A stretch of 64,000 bases of DNA from Oceanihabitans gracilariae (GCF_042684485.1 NZ_JBHULM010000004.1:1-64000), one strand, 5' to 3'. Shown: positions 1 to 9,430, counted from the stretch's first letter. Numbers and translations are program-made. The notes: generated by a model not told the origin, from the sequence alone.

Positions 1-1100
1 ATGAAGATGCTAATAACCCAATATGGTCATCAGCAGATTGTGATGGAGACGGAACACCAAACGGAGAAGATCCAGAACCATTAGATCCATGTATCGACAA
101 TGGAGTTACAGGAGATGAAGATGCTAACAACCCAATATGGTCATCAGCAGATTGTGATGGAGACGGAACACCAAACGGAGAAGATCCAGAACCATTAGAT
201 CCATGTGTAGGAGGTGATATTACTAATATTGATTTAACAGATTCATTAAGCGATTGGGCTCTTGCAGATTGTGATGGTGACGGAGTAGTAAATATTGATG
301 AAGTTGATCCTGATGGAGATGGTACACAAGGACCAAATGATACAGACTGGAATGATCCATGTGATTTAAACATAGATAGTATTACAGTTAGTCCATCAGA
401 AGAATGGAATGCATTAGACTGTGATTTTGATAATGTTTCAAATGGAGATGAAATAGCTTATGGTGATACAGATGGAGATGGTATGCCAAACTTTAATGAT
501 CCAGATGACGATAATGATGGTGTAGATACTATTAATGAAGATTATGCTGATACTGATGTAACAGACGGAGAAGTTGATCCAACAGGAGATGATGATCCTA
601 CTAATGATGATACAGATGGAGACGGAACACCAGACTATCTAGATAATGATGATGATAATGATGGTATTCTTACCAGTGATGAATATCCAGATCCTAATGA
701 CGATGGAATAGGATTTGGTGATGATGCATTAGATAGTAATGGAAACGGTTTACCAGATTATTTAGAAGCGGATAATGGTGTATTAACAGCAGCAGATGAT
801 TTTATTGAAATATTTAATGCTGTAACTCCTAATGGAGATTATGATAATGATGTGTTTACTATTGAAAACATAGAGTTATTCCCAGAAAATCAAGTACAAA
901 TATTCAATAGATGGGGAGTATTAGTATATGAAACTCTAGGATATGGTCAGAATGGAGAATATTTTAGAGGAAGATCTAAAGGAAGAGTTACTGTTAAACA
1001 AGATGAATTATTACCTGTAGGAACTTATTTCTATATTGTTACTTTCGTTAAAGATGGAGAAACACTAGAAAAATCAGGTTATTTATATATTCATAGATAA
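1..1100 (+). CDS. Giant secreted surface protein, 3' part (calcium-binding repeats, T9SS type B sorting domain)
   Basis: The frame is open from base 3 to the stop at 1098-1100 and has no start in the window, so about 365 C-terminal residues are visible. The first part is acidic, with many DxDxDG-type segments (for example DCDGDGTPNGEDP), as in thrombospondin type 3 repeats that bind calcium. A 114-bp unit (38 aa) occurs twice in tandem from base 3. The last roughly 90 residues (from VTPNGDYDND, with IFNRWGVLVYE and GTYFYIV) match the gliding-motility-associated C-terminal domain that sends proteins out through T9SS (type B signal). The next two genes are a PorP/SprF protein and an OmpA protein, the usual partners of SprB-like adhesins. 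The protein is therefore probably a mobile or anchored cell-surface adhesin. An ATG at 483 lies inside the frame and is not the start. Confidence 0.9.
   Translation, partial: EDANNPIWSSADCDGDGTPNGEDPEPLDPCIDNGVTGDEDANNPIWSSADCDGDGTPNGEDPEPLDPCVGGDITNIDLTDSLSDWALADCDGDGVVNIDEVDPDGDGTQGPNDTDWNDPCDLNIDSITVSPSEEWNALDCDFDNVSNGDEIAYGDTDGDGMPNFNDPDDDNDGVDTINEDYADTDVTDGEVDPTGDDDPTNDDTDGDGTPDYLDNDDDNDGILTSDEYPDPNDDGIGFGDDALDSNGNGLPDYLEADNGVLTAADDFIEIFNAVTPNGDYDNDVFTIENIELFPENQVQIFNRWGVLVYETLGYGQNGEYFRGRSKGRVTVKQDELLPVGTYFYIVTFVKDGETLEKSGYLYIHR
3..230 (+). repeat. Tandem 114-bp coding repeat
   Basis: Two nearly identical 114-bp units begin at 3 and 117 inside the surface-protein gene. Each encodes a 38-aa unit starting EDANNPIWSSADCDGDG. 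The array may continue to the left of the window. Confidence 0.9.
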
Positions 1101-1110
1101 AATTATATAA

Positions 1111-1134
1111 GGAGGTAGATTTTTATCTGCCTCC
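1111..1134 (+). other. Intergenic hairpin holding a GGAGG sequence
   Basis: GGAGGTAGAT (1111-1120) pairs with ATCTGCCTCC (1125-1134) across a TTTT loop, with one G-T pair. No T tract follows, so this is unlikely to be a terminator. It lies between the surface-protein gene and the PorP/SprF gene. It may stabilise or process the transcript, or hide the Shine-Dalgarno-like sequence. Confidence 0.5.
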
Positions 1135-1163
1135 AATAATAAAATAAAACATAACAAATTAGA

Positions 1164-2099
1164 ATGAAAAATAAAATCTTACTATTAGTTATAAGCATTA
1201 GTACTGCTTTTTGTTTAGAAAGTAATGCGCAACAAGATGCGCAGTATACGCAGTATATGTATAATACTATGAGTGTAAATCCTGCTTATGCTGGCTCAAG
1301 AGAAGTACTGAGCGTTGTAGGTTTATATAGAACGCAATGGGTTGGGCTAGATGGTGCTCCAAAAACACAAACGCTTAGTATTCATTCTCCAATTGGTAGT
1401 AGTGAAAAATTAGGACTTGGTTTATCTATAGTTAATGATGAAATTGGGCCAACGAATGAAACTCATTTTGATGTAGACCTTTCTTATACGATTAATACAT
1501 CAGATAAAGGTAGATTTTCATTTGGTTTAAAAGCAGGTGGTTATTTAATGAATATTAATTATGATGAGCTTAGTAGATATAATGAAGGTGATGTTATCTT
1601 ACCTACAGGATCTATAAATGAATTCTCTCCTAATGTAGGTGTCGGATTTTATTATCGTCATGCTGATAAATGGTATGTAGGTGTTTCTGCTCCTAACTTG
1701 TTAGAAACAGAGCATTTAGATGAAGTAACCTTGTCTACTGCTAATGAAAGAATTCATTATTACTTAATTGCAGGTTATGTGTTTGATCTATCAGAAAATA
1801 TAAAATTTAAACCAGCATTTTTAACTAAAGCTGTTGAAGGAGCTCCTTTACAACTTGATCTAACAGCAAACTTTTTAATAAATGATAAACTTACTTTAGG
1901 AGCTGCTTATAGATGGAGTGCAGCAGTAAGTGCATTAGCAGGTTTTCAAATATCAGAAGGGTTAATGATTGGTTTAGCCTATGATAGAGAAACAACAGAA
2001 CTTGGTAAAACAAAATTCAATAGTGGGTCTTATGAAATTATGTTAAGATTTGAATTGTTTAAAAAAGATAGTAAAATTATTTCTCCTAGATTCTTCTAA
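1164..2099 (+). CDS. PorP/SprF family type IX secretion system membrane protein
   Basis: 311 aa. A signal peptide covers about residues 1-22, ending at NAQ. The YTQYMYNTMSVNPAYAGSR segment just after it is the hallmark of the PorP/SprF family. The rest is a run of amphipathic strands ending in a C-terminal strand (EIMLRFELF), as expected for an outer-membrane beta barrel. SprF of Flavobacterium johnsoniae is needed to export or attach the adhesin SprB through T9SS, and such genes commonly sit directly downstream of their cargo gene, as here. The ATG follows the cargo stop by 63 bp. The OmpA-type gene begins 10 bp downstream, so the three genes probably form one operon. Assignment to the family is firm; which cargo it serves is inferred from position. 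Confidence 0.92.
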   Translation: MKNKILLLVISISTAFCLESNAQQDAQYTQYMYNTMSVNPAYAGSREVLSVVGLYRTQWVGLDGAPKTQTLSIHSPIGSSEKLGLGLSIVNDEIGPTNETHFDVDLSYTINTSDKGRFSFGLKAGGYLMNINYDELSRYNEGDVILPTGSINEFSPNVGVGFYYRHADKWYVGVSAPNLLETEHLDEVTLSTANERIHYYLIAGYVFDLSENIKFKPAFLTKAVEGAPLQLDLTANFLINDKLTLGAAYRWSAAVSALAGFQISEGLMIGLAYDRETTELGKTKFNSGSYEIMLRFELFKKDSKIISPRFF

Positions 2100-2109
2100 A
2101 TAAAAGATT

Positions 2110-4053
2110 ATGAAATTATATAAACTTACATTAATCGCTTTTTTTGGTTTCTTCATATCTGTAGGATATGCCCAAAAAGGAAAAATTAAAAAGGCTAATA
2201 AAGAATACGATCAATTTAGTTATGTGAAAACAAGTGAAATATTACTTGAAGTAGCAGAAGCTGGACATAAATCTGTAGACTTATTTCAAAAATTAGGTAA
2301 CGCTTTCTATTTTAATAATAAAATGGAAGATGCTGCTAAATGGTATGGAGAGTTAATGAAATTAGAAGAAAATATTGATGCCGAATATTACTTTAGATAT
2401 GCTCAAGCTTTAAAATATGGCGAAAACTATGAAGAGTCAGATAAATGGATGGAAAAATTCAACCAAACAAAATCTAATGATTCAAGAGGAAGAGCATTTG
2501 CTTCAACAGTAGATTATCTAGCTAAAATTGAAAAAGTAAGTAAAGATTTTAAAGTAACCAATATGGACTTTAATTCTGAAGTTTCAGATTTTGGAACAAC
2601 GCAATACAAAGACAAATTAATATTTGCTTCTTCAAGAGGAGATGGTAAAACTTATGGTTGGAATGATCAGCCTTTTTTAGATTTGTTTTCCGTAGATAAA
2701 CAAGAAGACGGAACCTATATAAACGTTCAGAATTATGATGATAATGTAAATACTACATATCATGAGTCTACACCTTCATTTACTCCAGATGACCAATTAA
2801 TGTTCTTTACAAGAAATAACTATACCAATAAAAAACTAAAAAGAGATAGTGAGGATGTTACGAGGTTAAAATTATATAGAGCAAGATTACAAGATGATGG
2901 TACTTGGGATGATATTGAATCGGTACATTTTAACAGTAACCAATATAGTGTAGCACACCCTTCAGTTAATGTATATGGAACAAAATTATATTTTGCTTCA
3001 GATATGCCAGATACAAAAGGAAGCTCTGATCTTTATGTAGTAGATATTAATCCTGATGGTACTCTAGGAACTCCTAAAAATCTAGGGTCAAAAATTAATA
3101 CAGAAGGTCAAGAAACATTTCCTTTTATTAATGAAAAAGGAGATTTGTTTTTCTCTTCTAACGGTTATCCTGGTTTAGGTGGATTAGATATATATGTAAT
3201 ACGAGATTTTGAAAATAAATTTGAGCGTTCAGGAACACTAGTAGCAGAAAACTTAGGAAAGCCAATTAATAGTCCTCAAGATGATTTTGCATACTATGAA
3301 AACTTAGGTACAAATGAAGGTTTTTTCTCTTCTAATAGATTAAATGGAAAAGGTGATGATGATATCTATAGTTTTGCAGCTGTTGAAAATAAGTGTCAAC
3401 AAATTGTAGAAGGTATTGTTAAAGATAAAAATACAAGAGAGTTATTGGCAGAAGCTACTGTTATCTTGTTTGATAAAAACGGAAAAGAAATAGAAAGATT
3501 GGTTGTTGGTGAAAGTGCAACATTTGCATTTAATGTAGATTGTGATGAAGAATATTTAGTACGTGCTCAGAAAAGTGATTATGCTTCAGATGAAGTACGT
3601 TTTACAACACCAAGTACCAAGCAAGACTTAGAATTAGAACTAAACCTTTCTAAAGAAGTAAGAGAAATTAAGGTAGGTACAGATCTAGCAAAAGTATTAG
3701 ATATACCAATTATTTATTTTGATTTTGATAAATCTAATATTAGACCTGACGCTGCTTTAGAATTACAAAAAGTAATTGCTGTAATGAAACAATATCCTAA
3801 TATGAAGATAGATGTTCGTTCGCATACAGATTCTAGAGCTCCTTATTCTTATAATGAGTCCTTATCTAATAGAAGAAACAAGTCTACCATTGCGCATATT
3901 ATTAAAGTTGGTTTAATAGATGCTAATAGACTAACAGGGCGAGGTTATGGCGAAAGACAATTAACTAATAAATGTTCAGATGGTGTTCCGTGTACAGAAG
4001 AAGAACATCAATTAAACAGACGTAGTGAGTTTATTGTAGTGTCTATGGACTAA
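2110..4053 (+). CDS. OmpA family protein with TPR-like and PD40 repeats (T9SS/gliding accessory)
   Basis: 647 aa. Signal peptide residues 1-21 (ends GYAQ). Helical TPR-like repeats occupy about 25-130. Beta-propeller PD40-type repeats follow at about 165-425 (for example DLFFSSNGYPGLGGLDIY). A carboxypeptidase-regulatory-like beta sandwich lies at about 432-515 and a C-terminal OmpA peptidoglycan-binding domain at about 530-647. The OmpA motif is complete: YFDFDKSNIRPDA, RSHTDSRAPYSYNESLSNRR and GYGERQL. The architecture resembles PorE-like proteins of T9SS, which hold the system to peptidoglycan. It is separated from the PorP/SprF gene by 10 bp and followed by a strong terminator, so it is the last gene of the operon. 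Confidence 0.9.
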   Translation: MKLYKLTLIAFFGFFISVGYAQKGKIKKANKEYDQFSYVKTSEILLEVAEAGHKSVDLFQKLGNAFYFNNKMEDAAKWYGELMKLEENIDAEYYFRYAQALKYGENYEESDKWMEKFNQTKSNDSRGRAFASTVDYLAKIEKVSKDFKVTNMDFNSEVSDFGTTQYKDKLIFASSRGDGKTYGWNDQPFLDLFSVDKQEDGTYINVQNYDDNVNTTYHESTPSFTPDDQLMFFTRNNYTNKKLKRDSEDVTRLKLYRARLQDDGTWDDIESVHFNSNQYSVAHPSVNVYGTKLYFASDMPDTKGSSDLYVVDINPDGTLGTPKNLGSKINTEGQETFPFINEKGDLFFSSNGYPGLGGLDIYVIRDFENKFERSGTLVAENLGKPINSPQDDFAYYENLGTNEGFFSSNRLNGKGDDDIYSFAAVENKCQQIVEGIVKDKNTRELLAEATVILFDKNGKEIERLVVGESATFAFNVDCDEEYLVRAQKSDYASDEVRFTTPSTKQDLELELNLSKEVREIKVGTDLAKVLDIPIIYFDFDKSNIRPDAALELQKVIAVMKQYPNMKIDVRSHTDSRAPYSYNESLSNRRNKSTIAHIIKVGLIDANRLTGRGYGERQLTNKCSDGVPCTEEEHQLNRRSEFIVVSMD

Positions 4054-4074
4054 TACTAATAAACTATAGTATAT

Positions 4075-4109
4075 AAAAAGACCACCTATAACTAGGTGGT
4101 CTTTTTATT
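4075..4109 (+). terminator. Rho-independent terminator of the T9SS operon
   Basis: A perfect 14-bp stem (4075-4088 with 4093-4106) encloses the loop TAAC. It starts with A residues and ends in a T run, so it could work in both directions. It lies 22 bp after the OmpA-family stop. Confidence 0.9.
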
Positions 4110-4194
4110 TTGATAGCTAACTCTCTATTCTTACACTTTGTTTTTTAATACTATTGGAATTAAAAGTACTGCAAATTCTGTTTTTGTTGGGGTT

Positions 4195-4470
4195 TCTGTG
4201 GGTTTTGGCCGCAGCGACCCGCAGGCTCGCGAAACATGAAATAGCGGTTGTACCTTAATAAACTATGCGTGTGCATAGCACACAACTGCTTTGGATTTTA
4301 AGGTACAAGAGTAGCTATGGGTGAGGAAGGAGAGAATGTGTGCAGTAAAACAAATAAATAGTGCCAACGAGGACGTGTCGCCGTAGTGGTACTATTTATG
4401 GTAAGCACCAATGCGACGATAGAAGCATTTGTGATTATGTTTTATGGAACTAAATGGAACGACTGACGAA
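4195..4470. other. Structured non-coding stretch with three consecutive hairpins
   Basis: No ORF is credible here and base composition is richer in G and C than the surroundings. Three stems follow each other. The first is TTGTACCTTAA (4248-4258) with its complement at 4298-4308, enclosing CTATGC-GTGT-GCATAG (4263-4278). The second is 4356-4366 with 4387-4397 (11 bp, one G-T pair). The third is CACCAATGC (4406-4414) with GCATTTGTG (4425-4433, one mismatch). It could be a structured RNA or a dispersed intergenic repeat. It lies at the edge of the accessory block, downstream of the terminator and of the convergent S41 peptidase gene. Confidence 0.5.
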
Positions 4471-4477
4471 CACCTTA

Positions 4478-5728
4478 TTACCTGTTTTTTATTAAGTTTA
4501 TTAATTCCATCAATACAGTATCTAAATTCTTTAATAGGTCACTTTTTTTTTGGTTTATAATTATATCAGGTTGAAGTGCTGTGTTTACTTGATTTGATAA
4601 TCGAAATAATCTTTTAGAATAGGTAATTACAAGTTTTGAATTTGGTAATATAAAGCTATCCATATCTTGATACCCATTTGGATTTGAACCCGTAGGCTGA
4701 CCAACAATTTTTGCATTTAACAATTGCTTAAAAAGCGCTGCATTACTTGTTGCTGCAGAAAAAGTTTTATTACTTGTTAATACAAACACACCATTTTTCC
4801 AGTCTATAGAGTCAGCAAGGTTAAGGGCATAGGCTAAAACTGTACCTACATACAAATCACCACCGCCATTTTTACGCATATCAATAATTATATTTTTCAT
4901 TTGGTTTTCTTGAATGTAATTGACTAATTGCTCTCCAAACACCTGTATCTCTTCAAAAGTTGGATAACTTTCAAAATTTATATATACTGTTTTTGTGTCA
5001 GAAATTGATGTAAACCATAAATTACGATTGCCACTATTTGGTTTTGTTATTTCTGGTACAGTTAAAGTTACATTTGAAAGATTGCTATTCTCCCAAATAT
5101 CATTAGTAATTGTGTTCAATTTCAGATGTATCAATTCATTATTATTGTTACGAAAACTACATGTGGCTTCATTGGTAGAATCAATCAAATTGAGATTGAA
5201 AAGTAATTCTGCAATTGTTAAATAACTACCTGTTCTATCTTTTAAAGAATATTCATTTTCAACAAATTGAGCTATTTCTGATATTTTTTGAGTAACTGTA
5301 TCAATCGAAATACCATTAATGGATTCCAAAGTAGTTTTGAGAATTTGTTTATTCTTATTCAATGTTTTTACAACATACCATCGATTCTCGATCCATGCAA
5401 TTTCAAATGGAAAACGGTGCGTTGATAAATTTCTAAGGGATACAGCTGTATGACCATCATTAATACGCCTTGTTAAACGCATTAATTTTAAAATGATTTC
5501 AAAATCACTGAATGACTCCACATTATTATAAATTTCATTCCATTCTTTTGTAAAATCTTCTTTAGTAATTGAATGATATATATCTATATGTTTTTGTTCT
5601 ATAGATGCTTTATAGGTTTTAAGGTCTTCTTTCCAATTAATTTTGTCTGATGATTGTGCGAATAATGTATTAAATACCGACACAATAAAAATTGATAAAC
5701 AAATTATTCCTTTTTGAAATGAGTTCAT
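4478..5728 (-). CDS. S41 family peptidase (secreted or periplasmic)
   Basis: 416 aa with a signal peptide (residues about 1-24, ending LFAQ). The C-terminal half has the S41 (C-terminal-processing protease) fold. DMRKNGGGD lies at 283-291, and the nucleophile region TFSAATSNA gives Ser324 as the likely catalytic serine. LNAKIVGQPTGSNP is the usual downstream segment. DGHT at 91-94 is typical of the N-terminal tricorn-like part. The PDZ domain of CtpA-like enzymes is poorly visible. The gene ends a tight minus-strand operon: only 4 bp separate it from the upstream beta-lactamase-fold gene. Substrate unknown; the family is assigned with good confidence. Confidence 0.85.
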   Translation of the reverse strand: MNSFQKGIICLSIFIVSVFNTLFAQSSDKINWKEDLKTYKASIEQKHIDIYHSITKEDFTKEWNEIYNNVESFSDFEIILKLMRLTRRINDGHTAVSLRNLSTHRFPFEIAWIENRWYVVKTLNKNKQILKTTLESINGISIDTVTQKISEIAQFVENEYSLKDRTGSYLTIAELLFNLNLIDSTNEATCSFRNNNNELIHLKLNTITNDIWENSNLSNVTLTVPEITKPNSGNRNLWFTSISDTKTVYINFESYPTFEEIQVFGEQLVNYIQENQMKNIIIDMRKNGGGDLYVGTVLAYALNLADSIDWKNGVFVLTSNKTFSAATSNAALFKQLLNAKIVGQPTGSNPNGYQDMDSFILPNSKLVITYSKRLFRLSNQVNTALQPDIIINQKKSDLLKNLDTVLMELINLIKNR

Positions 5729-5732
5729 ATAA

Positions 5733-6869
5733 CTAGTTGTTTTCTATTGTTTTAAGTATATTGTAAACTAAACGAATTGTACTTTTTGAGACCTCTAATT
5801 GATTTAAAGTACCAGCTATATAAGTATCTAATTCTGGGCAATACCATAAAAAAGATGCTGTGCTTCCTGTGTGTCCAATTAGTTTTAAGTTTGAGTCTGT
5901 ATTGTAAATGGTATTAAAAGATACCTTTCGTATACCAAATCCGTATTCCATTCCTAGGGTTTCATTAGTCCAATTTTGCATTGCTAAACGAGTATCTTTT
6001 TTTACAATTATATCTTCATTAAACGCTTTTAAAAAACGTATTAAATCTTGGCTAGTTGATACCAAACCGCCACCGCCCCAATCTGCACTTAAACTTTTAA
6101 TTGATGACAGCTCCATATCACCAACATAGAACTTAGCCATAGGTAATTGATTCTTTAGAGGTTTTGATTTTAAATTGATATAAGACCCATCCATCCCTAA
6201 AGGTTGAAAAATATATTGTTGAAAAAAATTGTCTAGAGAGAGGCCACTTACTTCTTCTACTATCAAAGCTAAAAGCACATATTCTGTATCGGTATAATGA
6301 TAGCCTTGACCAGGAATAAAATGAGGTTTCATTTTTGCTTTGGTAAACTTAATCATTTCTTGAGGTGCCCAAATCTTATTCGTATCAACCAATAATTGGT
6401 TTATGATATTTGGGCTACCATCAATAGTTTTGTCAACAAAATAGTCTGGCAACCCAGAAGTATGTTGTAATAACTGAGCAATAGTAATATCTCTCGAATA
6501 TTCTTTGTCATCTAAAACGTGTAAATTCTCTATCCATGTATCTGGCAAATATTGAGCTATTTTATCTTGAAAGTTTAATTTTTTTTGATCCTTTAAAATA
6601 CCAATGGAAGTAGCCGTAAACATTTTGGTAATACTAGCTGTATAAAAAGGATTATTGGCTGTGATAGTATCTTTAGAATTAAATTTACTTTCAGCTAACT
6701 TAATATTAATATCTTTTGATTTTGAATATACATGCAAAAAAGCGCTTTTTATTGCTTCTTTTTTTAATTCGTTTTTAAACAAGTTCTTAACATCCTTTTC
6801 TAGAGTTTGTTGACTAAAAAGAGAAAAGGATAAAACACAAATACTTATAGTTATTACTAGTTTTTTCAT
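5733..6869 (-). CDS. Serine hydrolase, class C beta-lactamase/penicillin-binding fold
   Basis: 378 aa with a signal peptide (about 1-20, ending LFSQ). Active-site motifs are in order: SITK (Ser79 and Lys82), YTD (Tyr192 to Asp194, replacing the usual YxN) and HTG (333-335). HTSGLPDY, typical of the family, is at 136-143. Such proteins hydrolyse peptides, esters or D-amino-acid compounds and are not usually antibiotic beta-lactamases. The gene is the middle of a three-gene operon (6 bp from the PfpI gene, 4 bp from the peptidase). A second, separate member of the family lies at 11479-12555. The Asp in the YxN position is a point of interest but not rare in this family. Confidence 0.87.
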   Translation of the reverse strand: MKKLVITISICVLSFSLFSQQTLEKDVKNLFKNELKKEAIKSAFLHVYSKSKDINIKLAESKFNSKDTITANNPFYTASITKMFTATSIGILKDQKKLNFQDKIAQYLPDTWIENLHVLDDKEYSRDITIAQLLQHTSGLPDYFVDKTIDGSPNIINQLLVDTNKIWAPQEMIKFTKAKMKPHFIPGQGYHYTDTEYVLLALIVEEVSGLSLDNFFQQYIFQPLGMDGSYINLKSKPLKNQLPMAKFYVGDMELSSIKSLSADWGGGGLVSTSQDLIRFLKAFNEDIIVKKDTRLAMQNWTNETLGMEYGFGIRKVSFNTIYNTDSNLKLIGHTGSTASFLWYCPELDTYIAGTLNQLEVSKSTIRLVYNILKTIENN

Positions 6870-6875
6870 TATTTT

Positions 6876-7973
6876 CTATTTACTAGATTTAAGGTTTTTG
6901 GCATAAGAAGCTAAGCGTATTAGATCGTAAAATTTTATCAGATTTCCTTGAAGTACAGAAATAGCGCTATGGCTAATAAGTAGTTCTCTAGAAATAGATT
7001 CTTTATTCACTTCGATAATCTGCTTCATTAATGCTTTAGAATTATCTTTACCTTTTATTGCATATGCATTCAAAACTTTAACAGTGTTTTCTTCTGGAGT
7101 TATTGTTCTTTGTTTGGGTGAATACCCCAATTGTTTCACCATAGTTTCTGCCAATACCCATACTGACCATGGATTTTGACCCGTTATTAAATTATTATCA
7201 TGACTTATTTTTTCAAGATACATAACCCCTTCGTTAAACACAGCACCTTGAGCTATTAACTCGTCTTGCAATAAAAAAGGAAATATAGCTGCAGCTTTGG
7301 GGATAAATAATAACTCCTCCTTATTGGTAAAACTACTTACTTGCTTATTTTTTAAAAATGATTGTCCGTTTTCTAAGGTAACATTTACCAAAGCAGCAGG
7401 ACCATGACAGACCGCACCTATTACTTTATTATTTTTATCAAAATCTTGTACTAGTGCCTGTATAAATTTATTATCTGGAAAATCAAACATAGCTCCTTTA
7501 CCACCAACAAAATAAATAGCTTCATATAAATCTGGTTTAACATCTTTTAATAAAAGACTTTTATTGGTTTTAGATTGAGCAATAGAATCATTTAAAAATG
7601 CATAATCAAAAACTCCCATATCATCGTTATCTAAAACTACAGGTGGCTTGCCTCCTAAAGGGCTTGCAACATCAACATCAAAACCATTAGCTTTAAATAC
7701 ATAATAAGCTCTAGATAACTCTGTTAGTTCATATCCTGTTCCCTTACCACTTGTACCCAAAGAGTCTGTACTTGTTACAATAGCTAGTATTTTACCTCGA
7801 TAAGAAGGCACATCTTTAGTAAGATATGATATTTCACTTGCTTTACTTTGTGGTAAGGTAATATCTTCCGTTGGCAATAAATTTGCAATGTATAAACCTG
7901 TTAAAATGATAATAATTATTGTTATCATAAGACTCCTTAGAATCCATTTTAGTATTCGGTATTTTTTAAACAT
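6876..7973 (-). CDS. DJ-1/PfpI family protein with N-terminal membrane anchor
   Basis: 365 aa. One transmembrane segment lies at about residues 10-32. A type 1 glutamine-amidotransferase-like domain of the Hsp31/PfpI kind follows at about 60-270. The nucleophile elbow is GAVCHGPAA (Cys189, His190), and the upstream YELTELSRAY and ASPLGGKPP segments match Hsp31-like proteins. FVGGKGAMFD (155-164) is the usual oxyanion-side motif. Known relatives act as deglycases, chaperones or proteases; which applies cannot be read from sequence. A C-terminal extension of about 80 residues is of unknown function. It is the first gene of the operon ending at 4478, so transcription probably starts in the AT-rich gap 7974-8115. 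Confidence 0.85.
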   Translation of the reverse strand: MFKKYRILKWILRSLMITIIIIILTGLYIANLLPTEDITLPQSKASEISYLTKDVPSYRGKILAIVTSTDSLGTSGKGTGYELTELSRAYYVFKANGFDVDVASPLGGKPPVVLDNDDMGVFDYAFLNDSIAQSKTNKSLLLKDVKPDLYEAIYFVGGKGAMFDFPDNKFIQALVQDFDKNNKVIGAVCHGPAALVNVTLENGQSFLKNKQVSSFTNKEELLFIPKAAAIFPFLLQDELIAQGAVFNEGVMYLEKISHDNNLITGQNPWSVWVLAETMVKQLGYSPKQRTITPEENTVKVLNAYAIKGKDNSKALMKQIIEVNKESISRELLISHSAISVLQGNLIKFYDLIRLASYAKNLKSSK

Positions 7974-8115
7974 TATTTCTTTTTTTTTTTAATACGATGA
8001 GTTTAATTTTAAAATATTCTATAATTATATTAATAGCATTACAATTTTAATGAGGCTGTTACAAAACAGTTTTTTAATGATTTATGTACATACTTTTTTT
8101 ATTAAAAAAATAAAA

Positions 8116-8721
8116 TTACAACCAACTAAAACCTAGGCCAATGTTAAAGGTTACTGCATCTCGATGTGCATCTCCTTCTAAAAATGCTCTTCCCATCACT
8201 AATTTGGATTGTACATTCAAAGCAAAGTTTTTCTTTTTGTAAAACTCATATCCTGTACTTGCCATAATTGCGCACCCAAAATTCCAATCGTCATTAACAT
8301 TATCTTTAATATCGTAAAGTGCTGGTGAATCTATAGTTAAACCTATACCTCCGTGAATCCACCAACGGTCTTTTACCCAATATTGTACTGAGGGAATAAA
8401 ACCGCCAAAGTGCCTGTCATTGTTTTGAAATTCATAAATCATACCTGGCATTGAAGCGGTTATAGCTAAGTTATCGTTTAACATATAACCAAATTTTAAC
8501 TCGGGAAAACTTATGACTCCTTGAGCTTTATCAAAGGTTTGAATGCCTTCACTATCTTCAACACCAATTACACCACCACCTAGACTAAATTCAAAGATAA
8601 AACCTTCTCGTTTTGAAGATTCTTCAATAATTGAATTGTTTTGTGCAAACGCTAATGATGACATTAGAACCAAGGCCATAAAGGCAATTTTTAATTGGAT
8701 TTGTTTTTTGATTGTTTTCAT
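8116..8721 (-). CDS. Predicted outer-membrane beta-barrel protein
   Basis: 201 aa with a signal peptide (cleavage after AFAQ near residue 27). The mature part is rich in alternating hydrophobic strands (FEFSLGGGVIGV, LKFGYMLNDNLAITASMPG, GHVR-like turns) and ends in FNIGLGFSWL, a typical barrel-closing strand. No enzyme motif is seen. It lies 30 bp downstream of another secreted barrel-like gene and is probably cotranscribed with it from the promoter near 9431-9488. Its function is not recognisable. Confidence 0.75.
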   Translation of the reverse strand: MKTIKKQIQLKIAFMALVLMSSLAFAQNNSIIEESSKREGFIFEFSLGGGVIGVEDSEGIQTFDKAQGVISFPELKFGYMLNDNLAITASMPGMIYEFQNNDRHFGGFIPSVQYWVKDRWWIHGGIGLTIDSPALYDIKDNVNDDWNFGCAIMASTGYEFYKKKNFALNVQSKLVMGRAFLEGDAHRDAVTFNIGLGFSWL

Positions 8722-8751
8722 TTTAATTGTTTTATAAGTTTTTATTTTTTA

Positions 8752-9396
8752 CTAAAATCTAATTCCTATATAAAGATTTGGTTCAAAAAGGAAGTGGTTT
8801 TTCCATCTATTATCTAATTGTTTAAATGCATCTGGTGTATTGGTGTCAAAAACCCAAAATTGAGAATGAACCTGAGGTTCGATAAAAAAGCGTTTATTCT
8901 TACCAAATGCAAAATGATAACCAAGATGAAACGAATTGTAAAGTTTAAAACCGTTTGCTATTTTTTTGTTATCTAAATCTAAATAGGTTTTGTATTGTGG
9001 TAATACTTCTACTGATGCAAACAGTCCTTTCCAAAGCATACGTTGATAAGATACTCCAATACCCGTTTCACGTAGATAACCTGGATAAAATTCGGTTTCA
9101 GAATCTATTTTATCTAAAAGACCATCCCACCACTGAATACCCATTGGTTGAAATAAACGCCAAGTGGCTAACTTAATTCCAACAATATTTTTAGCATCTA
9201 ATTCTTTTTTTATATGCAACTCAAAATGTTGCGTATTGGTTCTTTCGCCACCTTTACCAATGTTACCTAAGATAATAGCAGGAAAACTTACTCTGTATTT
9301 GAAATCTGAATCCTTATTTTTCAAAGATCCGTTGTTACTTTGTGCAAAAACATTTAGTGTACAAAGTGTTAAGCAGATAATAACTATTTTTTTCAT
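8752..9396 (-). CDS. Predicted secreted outer-membrane protein
   Basis: 214 aa with a signal peptide (residues 1-18, ending NVFAQ). The mature chain has barrel-like strands (ELHIKKELD, GIGVSYQRMLWKGLFASVEVLPQYKTY, SFHLGYHFAFG) and ends FEPNLYIGIRF with a terminal aromatic, as in outer-membrane barrels. No known domain is recognised. It is the first gene of a pair with 8116-8721. The region upstream carries a 58-bp module also present upstream of the serine hydrolase gene at 12555, which suggests common control, probably by the AraC-type regulator encoded at 12661-14448. Confidence 0.75.
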   Translation of the reverse strand: MKKIVIICLTLCTLNVFAQSNNGSLKNKDSDFKYRVSFPAIILGNIGKGGERTNTQHFELHIKKELDAKNIVGIKLATWRLFQPMGIQWWDGLLDKIDSETEFYPGYLRETGIGVSYQRMLWKGLFASVEVLPQYKTYLDLDNKKIANGFKLYNSFHLGYHFAFGKNKRFFIEPQVHSQFWVFDTNTPDAFKQLDNRWKNHFLFEPNLYIGIRF

Positions 9397-9430
9397 TTTA
9401 ATGAATTTTAATTGTTCGTTTTTATTATTT

